In this document: in pieces, positions 48,562 to 58,699 of the stretch
Layout: every line of letters starts with the position of its first letter
Numbering within the stretch: the stretch's first letter is position 1
Assembly (NCBI GenBank): GCA_965240325.2
Contig: OZ251239.1
Location: 558,001 to 622,000, forward strand
DNA length: 64,000 nucleotides
Direction of reading: 5' to 3'
Source of the DNA: Rebecca billardiae RCC1528
Taxonomy: Eukaryota; Haptophyta
Notes under the pieces: generated by a model
Databases searched by the model: none
What the model was told of the DNA's origin: nothing
The model's input: the letters and a program-made list of their open reading frames with translations, nothing else
Position numbers and translations under genes: made by a program

Positions 48562-50346
48562 GGGAGTTGGCACTACCAAACCGAGCTCAGAATGAGGAGT
48601 GTACCGAGCTCAGCGGATGTACCATGGTACACTTTATTGGTACATTGAATTGATGGTGACACACCGTAGTATTGGCAATACTGCTAGTATTGGCGGTATT
48701 CATGACTACTCATGTCCGAGAGATGTCGTACCAAATGTACCGCCAATGGTGTATATATACCAATTATGTACCGACAATGTGTACCAACGCATCCCGGTGA
48801 CAATGTACCAAAGTAAGTCATTGGGTGTACCATGGTACACTTTGGTATACACTTTGGTACATTTTGGTACATTTTTGAATGTATACCAGCAGTGTCGTCA
48901 ACTGCTCCGCGCTCCAAAAATGTACCAACTCCTCCCAAGAATGTACCAACATGTACCAACGTCGCCTAAAAATGTACCAAATGTACCAATAACTCATATC
49001 CCCAAGATGTACCAAAATGTACCACAGCAGCCAGCGATTCGGAGCTGGTACACTTCATGAGTGTACCAGTACATCAGGGTGCCGGACCGCGATCGCGGCT
49101 GACTCGGCTGCTTCCCAATAATGTACTAGACGAGTCGTGCGGGGGACGAGTGCGCCCATCATCGACATGGCGGGCACGCTCGACATCGACGACGTTACGT
49201 GGGACGGCCACTTTGACCCCGAGCTCAAGCACGACGAGCCCCTGCGGGAGGCCGAGCGGGTGCCGAGCGGGCGCTATCCTAAGTATCTGAGAGCTCGAGC
49301 AATCCCTCCAAGTCCAACAGCGCGACACCAGTGTCGAGGCAGTCATGATGACGGCGGACATCCGCCGACTCAACCCCGTCTTCGCAAGCTTGGGGACGTC
49401 TAAGGAGGGTGGGAAAGCCGATGCCGTGCTCACCCCTCTCTACTCGCGCATGGCCACCCGGCAAGCTGACTACGGCAGCGCGAGGCACGCGGCGGCTTGG
49501 CTGCTGCAGCAGCCAGCCACCAGCATGCCGCACACGACAGGTGGCGTGCCCGCTGCTGCGCCCGGCCTAAGGGCAGATGTGGCGCGGCCGCCGGCGGACG
49601 ACGCGCAGGCCGAGGTCGGCCGCGCCGGCCTGATGCGCCTGCCTGATGCGCCGCATGTGCGTCGCCACGGGCACCGGCCGCAGCGGTCGCCGGCCGGCGG
49701 ATGCCGTCATGCGCGCGCGTGCGCGCTCAGCAGGCCGCGCGCGGTGGGCGAGCGGAACGCGCACGCGTGCGCGATCGCTCGAATGCGCTGCGCCCGCGCC
49801 ACTGCGCGTGACTGTGTGCGCGCACCCACGCACCGGGCCTTTTCACTCGTGCCAGGCGTGCACGTGGCTCAGCACGCAGCCACGACCGCCGCAGCGGCCC
49901 TTGCGTCGGGAGCAGGGGCGGGGAGCGGGCGCACACCGCGCGCTGCACGACGCGTGTGTGCTGCAGCGTACGCAGCCCAGCACATGCTCGACCGCGCGAG
50001 CGTGCTGTCGACCGACCAGGCACGGGCGTGGAATGCGCCGCTTGCGACGCCATCGCTCCGTTGCTGGTATACATTTGGGAGAGTTGGTACATTTGGTACA
50101 TTTTGGTACCTTTTAGGATACGTTGGTACATTCTTTGGACGAGTTGGTACATTTTGGTCGGATTTGGTACACCTGGTACATATCTCGGTGCGAACTGGTA
50201 CATTTCGATACATTTGGTACAGCATTTTGGTACACGTTGGTACACTTGAAAAATGTACCAACCTGTACCAAAGTGTACCAAAATGTACCATGGTACATCG
50301 CCTGAGCTCGGTACACTCCGGTTCTGAGCTCGGTTTGGTCGATCTA
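48562..50346. mobile_element. 1.78-kb element with TGTACCA-rich inverted ends (copy 1)
   Basis: 'ACCAAACCGAGCTCAG' (48575-48590) recurs inverted at 50324-50339. The match continues imperfectly through GAGTGTACCGAGCTCAG and ATGTACCATGGTACA. Inside, the left 470 bp carry many TGTACCA and the right 280 bp many TGGTACA, so long inverted arms can pair. Flanks show AGTGAT on both sides (48556-48561 and 50347-50352). The uninterrupted site, TTTAGTGATCCCAACG, is seen after copy D (63126-63141), which supports insertion with a 6-bp duplication. The interior holds a broken frame (separate entry). Confidence 0.7.
49167..49560 (+). pseudogene. Broken coding sequence inside the TGTACCA element
   Basis: From ATG 49167 the frame reads 'MAGTLDIDDVTWDGHFDPEL' and on to 'SGRYPKYL'. 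Near 49288 the protein-like reading moves one base over and continues 'LEQSLQVQQRDTSVEAVMM', 'TADIRRLNPVFASLG' and 'AAWLLQQPATSMP'. Codon character and charge pattern carry on across the shift, so this looks like one gene with a frameshift. Family not recognised. The same broken sequence is present in the second copy (57383-57776), so the break predates the duplication. Confidence 0.45.
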
Positions 50347-50400
50347 AGTGATCCCAACGTTGGCGGCTTGGCGCCTTTTCACGCATCGCCACATACGCGC

Positions 50401-50508
50401 GTCGCGCTCCTTCTGGCGATCCGGTGTTTACGATAGGCGGATGCAGGGGTTGCCTGGGGCCGCCAGTCGCCACGGGGGGGGGACAGGGCGGCGAGGCAGC
50501 GCCCGCCC
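50401..50508. repeat. 5' terminal repeat L, copy 1
   Basis: About 108 bp beginning GTCGCGCTCCTTCTGGCGAT and ending in a G-run followed by GGCGAGGCAGCGCCCGCCC; repeated at 51069-51174. Confidence 0.8.
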
Positions 50509-50591
50509 GGCAGCACATCGCCCCCCCCGTGGACGCTGACTCAAGCCGCACCCACCCCAGCGCGGCGATCCCACGCCAGGGAGGGCGGGCG

Positions 50592-51053
50592 GGAGGCGGA
50601 GGAGCGCCGCTGGCTGTCCGTGAGTGTGCCGGCGCCGCCGCGGCCTGCCGCCCGGGGGCCCCGGGCCCGGGCGGGGCCGCTGTGCTCAGGCGTCGGCCGG
50701 GGCAGGGTGCGCCGGGGGGCAGTCGCGGCGGAAGCGGTCGGCTGCACGACGTGGGCTGCCCTGACCGGCCCCGAAGGTGCGCCTGTCACGCCGAGGGTCG
50801 GCCCTCCTGCAGGTACGCTCACTTTCCGCTTGGTACCCGCGCCGCAAAGGCGAGCTGCTTCCGACTCACATCTCGTCACCGTGCGGTCACTCCGGCGATG
50901 CCGCTGCGAGCGCCGAGCCCGCGTCCGGCCAGGTATACGCCCACCTAGCGGGGAGGGGCACGGGCGGCGGCGGAGCAGCGACGCGGCAGTCATAACGCGA
51001 TAACCGCCGCGGACTGCCAAACCCACCACTCCCGTCGCGTCGGCCATCGCCCC
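50592..51053. repeat. 3' terminal repeat R, copy 1
   Basis: 462 bp identical by eye to 54425-54886. GC-rich, open in several frames but with no recognisable protein. It ends CGGCCATCGCCCC. Confidence 0.8.
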
Positions 51054-51068
51054 ATAACCGCGCGCGCG

Positions 51069-51174
51069 TCGCGCTCCTTCTGGCGATCCGGTGTTTACGA
51101 TAGGCGGATGCAGGGGTTGCCTGGGGCCGCCAGTCGCCACGGGGGGGGGCAGGGCGGCGAGGCAGCGCCCGCCC
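51069..51174. repeat. 5' terminal repeat L, copy 2
   Basis: Start of the long unit; matches 50401-50508. Confidence 0.8.
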
Positions 51175-52247
51175 AAAGAGGCGCAGCGCCAGGCGCCACG
51201 CCGGCGTGGCCGGCGTCGGCCGGCGCGGCCGAGGCCAGGCCCGGCCCCGACCCCCAGAGGCGCAGCGCCCTGCCCACCACCACGCCGCACGCCGCCGGTG
51301 TGAGGCCGCGGAGCGGCGGACTGGGTGCCCCCCCCCCCTCCCCCCCAGCGCTCAGCCCCTGCCAGAGGTCGCCGAGAGCCCGCAGCGACCGGCGGACCAC
51401 AGGACCACTGGCGTAACCCGCCCGTCGTCGCGCGCCGGCACAGGCCAGGCGAAGCGCTGCAGGTGACCCGCAGGCCACGCCGTCCACTTGCCCGACGAAA
51501 CCGCCCAGCAGCACGCGCGCACCGCCGCCGCCGCCGCCGGCCGGCGAGAGCGCATGCGCCCGAGCCGTCGCGGAACACACCCGAGCCGACATGAGGCGCA
51601 GGTATCGACGTCGGCTTGCCGACAACGTCGTCAACCACGCGCGATGAGCGGTGCACGCGCGGGCGGATCGGAGCGCGCGCATGATAAACGGCGCATGATA
51701 CTCGGCGCGCGCGCATGACGGCGCGCGCGCATGATGATCGGCGCTGGTCGGTGCGCGCGCATGATGATCGTCACGCGATGATCGGCGCGCGCGCATGACC
51801 ATGCGCGCGCGTGACGAATTCGCCGCAACGGCTCGCGCGAGAGGCACAAGGCGATTGACGATGAACGCGACCACGTTCGAGCGCTCGAGCGAAGCAGGAG
51901 GTGATGAGTGAGGAAGATGGCACAGGAATGGGAGAGGAACGCGTGGCGCGTGGCGGGAAGGGCCAGGCACGCTCGGCGTGAGGAAAGGAACGCGCGTAGA
52001 AACGGAACGGAACGGAAAGCAGCGGTTCGAGCGATAGACAGGAGGTGATTGACGACGATGAGCGCGTGCGCGCTCGAGCGACGCAGAAGGTGACGAGCGA
52101 GGAAGACCAAGGCCAGGTGAAAGCGCCGCAGGTGGCCAGTGGGCCACGTCGCTTTTCGCGCCCGAAAACGCCCAGCAGCGCGCGCGCCCCGCTGCAGTGG
52201 CAGCCGACCGGCGAGAGCTGCATCCGCCAGGGCCGCCACGCGGCGCA

Positions 52248-52578
52248 GGTATCAACGCCGGCCCGCCGACAACGTCGTCCCCGACACCCCGGCCACAGAC
52301 ACCACGTACACCCATGTAAGCGCGCCGAAAGGTGCGCGCGAGGATGGCGCACTCGGCACCCGAATGATGATGATGGTTGCGCGGAGCACGAATGATGATC
52401 GGCGCGCGCGGGTATCAACGCCAGCCCGCCGACGACGTCGTCCCCCACGCCCCGGCCACAGACACCACGTACGCCCATGTAAGCGCGCCGAAAGGTGTGT
52501 GCGATGATGGCACGCTCGGCACCCGGATGATGATGCGATGGTTACGCTGAGCACGAAGTGATGATCGGCGCGCGCACA
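52248..52578. repeat. Two diverged 165-bp direct repeats
   Basis: Units 52248-52410 and 52411-52578 both run GGTATCAACGCC, then CCACAGACACCACGTAC, CCATGTAAGCGCGCCGAAAG, and end in ATGATGATCGGCGCGCGC. A shorter related piece lies near 51600. Confidence 0.7.
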
Positions 52579-52616
52579 TGATGATGATCGGCGCGCGCGC
52601 ATGAGAAGACAGGTGC

Positions 52617-53277
52617 GAGTGACGCGCGGAGAAGATGCGCGCGGAGACGATAGGCGCGGAGGACATAGGCGCAAGTAACGCGCGGAGGAGATAGGCGCAA
52701 GTAACGCGCGGAGAAGATAGGCGCAAGTAACGCGCGGAGAAGATATAGTAGGCGCAAGTAACGCGCGGAGACAGGCGCAAGTAACGCGCGGAGAAGATAG
52801 GCGCAAGTAAACGCGCGGAGAAGATATAGTAGGCGCAAGTAACGCGCGGAGACAGGCGCAAGTAACGCGCGGAGAAGATAGGCGCAAGTAACGCGCGGAG
52901 AAGATATAGTAGGCGCAAGTAACGCGCGGAGACAGGCGCAAGTAACGCGCGGAGAAGATAGGCGCAAGTAAACGCGCGGAGAAGATATAGTAGGCGCAAG
53001 TAACGCGCGGAGACAGGCGCAAGTAACGCGCGGAGAAGTAGATAGTATAGGCGCAAGTAACGCGCGGAGGAGGTATAGGCGCAAGTGACGCGCGGAGACA
53101 GGCGCAAGTAACGCGTGGGGAAGTAGATATAGTAGGCGCAAGTAACGCGCGGAGAAGTAGATAGGCGCAAGTGACGCGCGGAGACAGGCGCAAGTAACGC
53201 GCGGAGAAGTAGATAGTAGGCGCAAGTAACGCGCGGAGATGAGATAGGCGCAAGTGACGCGCGGAGAAGATAGGGTG
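52617..53277. repeat. Minisatellite, about 22 units
   Basis: Core GGCGCAAGTAACGCGCGGAG, spaced by short variable AGATAG/AGATATAGTA spacers; units of about 22-35 bp. Spacers are themselves repeated, so this is not a CRISPR array. Confidence 0.85.
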
Positions 53278-53320
53278 CGCACACGATGATCGGCGCATGA
53301 TGATCGGCGCGCGCGCGAGG

Positions 53321-53399
53321 GATAGACAGATAGACAGATAGACAGATAGACAGATAGACAGATAGACAGATAGATAGACAGATAGATAGACAGATAGAC
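53321..53399. repeat. GATAGACA microsatellite
   Basis: Nearly perfect alternation of GATA and GACA for about 80 bp. Confidence 0.85.
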
Positions 53400-53639
53400 G
53401 CGCGAGTGAGCGACGGCGAGCTGTAGAGAAGGGTGAGTCGTGCGGCGGCGAGTGGCGGCGGCGTGCTTGCAGCGCGGCAGCGGCGTGCGGCGAGCGCGAA
53501 CACGCGGAGCGCGCGCGGCTCCGCTGTTGCGCCCCGAGGGGCCCGCGCCGAAGAAGCGCGCTCGCTCGAGCGGGGGGCAGATCGAAGGTGATGAAGCGCG
53601 CGGTTCCGCTCAAGCGAAGTAGAAGGTGATGAGCGACGA

Positions 53640-54424
53640 GTGTGCCCGACGGACGACAGCGCAACGACACCTCACGCGCCGCCCCGCCGGCCGCCCAACA
53701 GATGGCCGAGAACGGGACGCCGAAGTAGCATGTGTGCGCTCACTGCCCGCGCCGCCGACATGCGCTCCAGCTCGGACGAAGGGCAGAAGGTGTTGTTGAG
53801 CGCGCCCCCGCGAGCGCGCAGCAGCTGGTGAGGAGCGTGTTGTTGAGTACGCCCCCGCGAGCGCGCAGCAGCTGGTGAGGAGCGTGGAGCGTGCCCGACA
53901 CACGCCCGCTGGCGCCGCCCCGCCGTGCGCCCAGCCGCCGGACGCTGCCGATGGACGCAGAAGCAGCATGGATGCGCACGAGTCTCGTCCAGCGCCAAAA
54001 TGCGCTCGCGCGCGAGCGAGGCAGACAGCGCCGAGCGCGCCCACGCTCGAGCGAAGCAGGTGGAGATGAGCGAGGAGCGCGCACGACGGACGGCAGCGCA
54101 CCGGCACCTCACTTACCACCCCGATGTGCGTCCCCGATGTGCGCCCGGCCACCGGACGCCTCAGAAGGACACCCAGCACAAGCGTGGTCGCGCACGAGCG
54201 GATGAGAGAAGCAGAAGGCGCTGAGCGTTCCCCTCGAGTAAAGCAGTGGGCCATGAGGAGGAGGGAGCACGACGGACGGCAGTGCCCAGCACCTCGCGCT
54301 CCGCCTCGCAGTGCGCACGACCGTCGGATGCCGCCGCAGAAGGACGCCGAAGCAGCATCGTGAGAGTTCGAGCGTGATGCACGCGCACCACGCCAGGGGG
54401 GGACAACGAGGAACGGGGAGCGAA
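53640..54424. repeat. Degenerate tandem repeats
   Basis: A unit containing CTCGAGCGAAGCAG, then GATGAGCGAGGA, then CGACGGACGGCAGCGC, then C-rich sequence and CGCAGAAGCAGCAT recurs near 53607, 54046 and 54200-54360. A 55-60 bp piece (GCGCGCAGCAGCTGGTGAGG) is duplicated at about 53813-53883. Frames are open on the minus strand, but the reading is repetitive and not protein-like. Confidence 0.5.
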
Positions 54425-54886
54425 GGAGGCGGAGGAGCGCCGCTGGCTGTCCGTGAGTGTGCCGGCGCCGCCGCGGCCTGCCGCCCGGGGGCCCCGGGCC
54501 CGGGCGGGGCCGCTGTGCTCAGGCGTCGGCCGGGGCAGGGTGCGCCGGGGGGCAGTCGCGGCGGAAGCGGTCGGCTGCACGACGTGGGCTGCCCTGACCG
54601 GCCCCGAAGGTGCGCCTGTCACGCCGAGGGTCGGCCCTCCTGCAGGTACGCTCACTTTCCGCTTGGTACCCGCGCCGCAAAGGCGAGCTGCTTCCGACTC
54701 ACATCTCGTCACCGTGCGGTCACTCCGGCGATGCCGCTGCGAGCGCCGAGCCCGCGTCCGGCCAGGTATACGCCCACCTAGCGGGGAGGGGCACGGGCGG
54801 CGGCGGAGCAGCGACGCGGCAGTCATAACGCGATAACCGCCGCGGACTGCCAAACCCACCACTCCCGTCGCGTCGGCCATCGCCCC
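54425..54886. repeat. 3' terminal repeat R, copy 2
   Basis: Identical by eye to 50592-51053; abuts the leader of EsV-1-7 copy B. Confidence 0.8.
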
Positions 54887-54979
54887 GAATATCCTTGGTT
54901 CGGCAGCCCCTGCCCCCTGCAGGCCGGGCGACGCGCGCGCCAGGCCGCCAGCCGGTGCGCCACGCACAAGCTTGCCGGC

Positions 54980-56710
54980 ATGGTCGACGTGAGGAGCCCA
55001 GAGTGTGATCACGCCGGCTGCACCACGTGGCCTTCGTACGGCATGCCGGGCGACGCGCGCGCCAGCCGGTGCGCCACGCACAAGCTGGCCGGCATGGTCG
55101 ACGTGAAGAACCTCGAGTGTGATCACGCCGGCTGCACCACGCGGCCTTCGTTCGGCATGCCGGGCGACGCGCGCGCCAGCCGGTGCGCCACGCACAAGCT
55201 GGCCGGCATGGTCGACGTGGTGAACCGCAAGTGTGATCACGTCAGTTGCACCAAGCAGCCTTCGTTCGGCATGCCGGACGGCGCGCGCGCCAGCCGGTGC
55301 GCTACGCACAAGCTGGCCGGCATGGTTGACGTGAAGCGCCGCAAGTGTGATCACACCGGCTGCACCAAGCAGCCTTCGTTCGGCATGCCGGGCGACGCGC
55401 GCGCCAGCCGGTGTGCGACGCACAAGCTGGCCGGCATGGTCGACGTGAGGAGCCCCAAGTGTGATCACGCGGGCTGCACCAAGCAGCCTTCGTACGGCAT
55501 GCCGGGCGACGCGCGCGCCAGCCGGTGCGCTACGCATAAGCTGGCCGGCATGGTCGACGTGAAGAGCCGCAATTGTGATCACACCGGCTGCACCAAGAAG
55601 CCTTCGTTCGGCATGCCGGGCGACGCGCGCGCCAGCCGGTGCGCTACGCACACGCTGGCCGGCATGGTCGACTTCAAGCACCCCAAGTGTGATCACACCA
55701 GCTGCACCAAGGAGCCTTCGTACGGCATGCCGGGCGACGCGCGCGGCAGCCGGTGCGCCACGCACAAGCTGGCCGGCATGATCAACTTGAAGCGCCCCAT
55801 GTGTGATCACGTCAGTTGCACCAAGGAGCCTTCGTTCGGCATGCCGGGCGACGCGCGCGCCAGCCGGTGCGCTACGCACAAGCTGGCCGGCATGGTCGAC
55901 GTGAAGAGCCGCAATTGTGATCACACCGGCTGCACCAAGAAGCCTTCGTTCGGCATGCCGGGCGACGCGCGCGCCAGCCGGTGCGCTACGCACACGCTGG
56001 CCGGCATGATCAACGTGAAGCACCCCAGCTGTGATCACGCTGGCTGCACCAAGCAGCCTTCGTTCGGCATGCCGGGCGATGCGCGCGCCAGCCGGTGCGC
56101 TACGCACAAGCTGGCCGGCATGGTCGACGTGAGGAGCCCCAAGTGTGATCACGCCGGCTGCACCACGCGGCCTTCGTACGGCATGCCGGGCGACGCGCGC
56201 GCCAGCCGGTGCGCTACGCACAAGCTGGCCGGCATGGTTGATAGTCGTCTCGCCGTCCCCAAGCGCAGGCTGGAGCATGGCACGGATGGCACCGGCGACC
56301 AGGGCACGCGCGCCGCGAAGCGACGGCACAAACCCACCAGCTGCGTTGCCGCTGTTTCGGACGCCGCGCCGCAGCTTTCACCACCGCCGCCGCTGGTCCC
56401 TGTCAGCATCGTCCGCTGGCGCTCTCCAGATGGCACGATCCATTCGGTTGACGACGGGGTGGTCAATGATGGTGTCTGGGCCCCGGACGAGCGGTATCAG
56501 CGTGGCAACGCAGGTGAGAACGCAATCCGGGCTGCCCATGCCGGCCATGGAATCTACGTCCAGGGTCTACCAGCACGCATCAACACCACAGCGGTGCCAG
56601 CACTACCGCCGTCACCATCGATGGTGGTGGGAGCAGCACGCCGGCAGCAACCGCAGGACATACCTGTGGTGATGGCCAGGAGGGCCAGGGTCCGGGACGC
56701 TGCAGGCTGA
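54980..56710 (+). CDS. EsV-1-7 repeat protein, copy B (11 repeats)
   Basis: 576 residues, ATG 54980 ('MVDVRSPECDHAGC'). Eleven units of 38 residues with strict C-X4-C-X16-C-X2-H spacing. Variation sits mainly at positions 4-5 (AG, VS, TG, TS), 7-9 (TKQ, TTR, TKE, TKK) and in the linker (RSPK, KNLE, VNRK, KSRN, KHPK, KRPM). Two units read CATHTLAG. The basic bipartite stretch and the C-terminal domain are as in copy A, but with 'NDGVWAPDERYQ' where A has 'NNGVSVWALDERYQ' (a 2-codon difference). The first 12 bp of the leader (GAATATCCTTGG) directly follow a 4.5-kb insertion, so the native promoter may be displaced and expression is uncertain. Confidence 0.85.
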   Translation: MVDVRSPECDHAGCTTWPSYGMPGDARASRCATHKLAGMVDVKNLECDHAGCTTRPSFGMPGDARASRCATHKLAGMVDVVNRKCDHVSCTKQPSFGMPDGARASRCATHKLAGMVDVKRRKCDHTGCTKQPSFGMPGDARASRCATHKLAGMVDVRSPKCDHAGCTKQPSYGMPGDARASRCATHKLAGMVDVKSRNCDHTGCTKKPSFGMPGDARASRCATHTLAGMVDFKHPKCDHTSCTKEPSYGMPGDARGSRCATHKLAGMINLKRPMCDHVSCTKEPSFGMPGDARASRCATHKLAGMVDVKSRNCDHTGCTKKPSFGMPGDARASRCATHTLAGMINVKHPSCDHAGCTKQPSFGMPGDARASRCATHKLAGMVDVRSPKCDHAGCTTRPSYGMPGDARASRCATHKLAGMVDSRLAVPKRRLEHGTDGTGDQGTRAAKRRHKPTSCVAAVSDAAPQLSPPPPLVPVSIVRWRSPDGTIHSVDDGVVNDGVWAPDERYQRGNAGENAIRAAHAGHGIYVQGLPARINTTAVPALPPSPSMVVGAARRQQPQDIPVVMARRARVRDAAG

Positions 56711-56780
56711 TGAAGTCGTGAAGCGTGGCTGCATATCGTTTTGGCCCTTTCAGAATTCAGGAAATAAAGGGTTTAGTGAT

Positions 56781-58562
56781 GGGAGTTGGCACTACCAAAC
56801 CGAGCTCAGAATGAGGAGTGTACCGAGCTCAGCGGATGTACCATGGTACACTTTATTGGTACATTGAATTGGTGACACACCGTAGTATTGGCAATACTGC
56901 TAGTATTGGCGGTATTCATGACTACTCATGTCCGAGAGATGTCGTACCAAATGTACCGCCAATGGTGTATATATACCAATTATGTACCGACAATGTGTAC
57001 CAACGCATCCCGGTGACAATGTACCAAAGTAAGTCATTGGGTGTACCATGGTACACTTTGGTATACACTTTGGTACATTTTGGTACATTTTTGAATGTAT
57101 ACCAGCAGTGTCGTCAACTGCTCCGCGCTCCAAAAATGTACCAACTCCTCCCAAGAATGTACCAACATGTACCAACGTCGCCTAAAAATGTACCAAATGT
57201 ACCAATAACTCATATCCCCAAGATGTACCAAAATGTACCACAGCAGCCAGCGATTCGGAGCTGGTACACTTCATGAGTGTACCAGTACATCAGGGTGCCG
57301 GACCGCGATCGCGGCTGACTCGGCTGCTTCCCAATAATGTACTAGACGAGTCGTGCGGGGGACGAGTGCGCCCATCATCGACATGGCGGGCACGCTCGAC
57401 ATCGACGACGTTACGTGGGACGGCCACTTTGACCCCGAGCTCAAGCACGACGAGCCCCTGCGGGAGGCCGAGCGGGTGCCGAGCGGGCGCTATCCTAAGT
57501 ATCTGAGAGCTCGAGCAATCCCTCCAAGTCCAACAGCGCGACACCAGTGTCGAGGCAGTCATGATGACGGCGGACATCCGCCGACTCAACCCCGTCTTCG
57601 CAAGCTTGGGGACGTCTAAGGAGGGTGGGAAAGCCGATGCCGTGCTCACCCCTCTCTACTCGCGCATGGCCACCCGGCAAGCTGACTACGGCAGCGCGAG
57701 GCACGCGGCGGCTTGGCTGCTGCAGCAGCCAGCCACCAGCATGCCGCACACGACAGGTGGCGTGCCCGCTGCTGCGCCCGGCCTAAGGGCAGATGTGGCG
57801 CGGCCGCCGGCGGACGACGCGCAGGCCGAGGTCGGCCGCGCCGGCCTGATGCGCCTGCCTGATGCGCCGCATGTGCGTCGCCACGGGCACCGGCCGCAGC
57901 GGTCGCCGGCCGGCGGATGCCGTCATGCGCGCGCGTGCGCGCTCAGCAGGCCGCGCGCGGTGGGCGAGCGGAACGCGCACGCGTGCGCGATCGCTCGAAT
58001 GCGCTGCGCCCGCGCCACTGCGCGTGACTGTGTGCGCGCACCCACGCACCGGGCCTTTTCACTCGTGCCAGGCGTGCACGTGGCTCAGCACGCAGCCACG
58101 ACCGCCGCAGCGGCCCTTGCGTCGGGAGCAGGGGCGGGGAGCGGGCGCACACCGCGCGCTGCACGACGCGTGTGTGCTGCAGCGTACGCAGCCCAGCACA
58201 TGCTCGACCGCGCGAGCGTGCTGTCGACCGACCAGGCACGGGCGTGGAATGCGCCGCTTGCGACGCCATCGCTCCGTTGCTGGTATACATTTGGGAGAGT
58301 TGGTACATTTGGTACATTTTGGTACCTTTTAGGATACGTTGGTACATTCTTTGGACGAGTTGGTACATTTTGGTCGGATTTGGTACACCTGGTACATATC
58401 TCGGTGCGAACTGGTACATTTCGATACATTTGGTACAGCATTTTGGTACACGTTGGTACACTTGAAAAATGTACCAACCTGTACCAAAGTGTACCAAAAT
58501 GTACCATGGTACATCGCCTGAGCTCGGTACACTCCGGTTCTGAGCTCGGTTTGGTCGATCTA
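56781..58562. mobile_element. 1.78-kb TGTACCA element (copy 2)
   Basis: Same as 48562-50346 apart from a 3-bp deletion near 56869; flanked by AGTGAT at 56775-56780 and 58563-58568. Contains the same broken frame (57383-57776). Near-identity shows the two copies spread by recent segmental duplication together with the gene, not by two separate insertions. Confidence 0.7.
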
Positions 58563-58699
58563 AGTGATCCCAACGTTGGCGGCTTGGCGCCTTTTCACGC
58601 ATCGCCACGAATACTTGGTTCGGCAGCCCCTGCCCCCTGCAGGCCGGGCGACGCGCGCGCCAGGCCGCCAGCCGGTGCGCCACGCACAAGCTTGCCGGC

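Larger units (their letters stand above)
50393..54886. mobile_element. 4.5-kb block inserted in the leader of EsV-1-7 copy B
   Basis: The leader runs CATCGCCAC (50384-50392), then foreign DNA, then resumes GAATATCC at 54887; in copy C the two parts are contiguous (CATCGCCACGAATA). Near-copies of CATCGCC(A/C)C stand at 50384, 51045 and 54878. The block is two units in tandem: short 50393-51053 and long 51054-54886. They share a 5' end (50401-50508 equals 51069-51174, apart from a 2-bp indel) and a 3' end (50592-51053 equals 54425-54886). The short unit looks like an internal-deletion derivative of the long one. No transposase recognised; the long unit contains satellites. Confidence 0.6.

Noticed and set aside
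52617-53277. CRISPR-like array
   Set aside because: Spacers are short and repeated, there are no cas genes, and the context is a eukaryotic satellite.
52252-53670. Minus-strand frames of 362-472 codons across the minisatellite
   Set aside because: They translate the satellite repeats ('RYLRLSPRVTCAY' over and over) and have no gene-like start or domain.
54161-56329. Minus-strand frame of 722 codons through EsV-1-7 copy B (similar at 58595-60049, 47607-48104 and 63111-63647)
   Set aside because: It is the antisense of a 114-bp repeat that happens to lack stops on that strand. The Cys/His spacing and conserved linker are on the plus strand.
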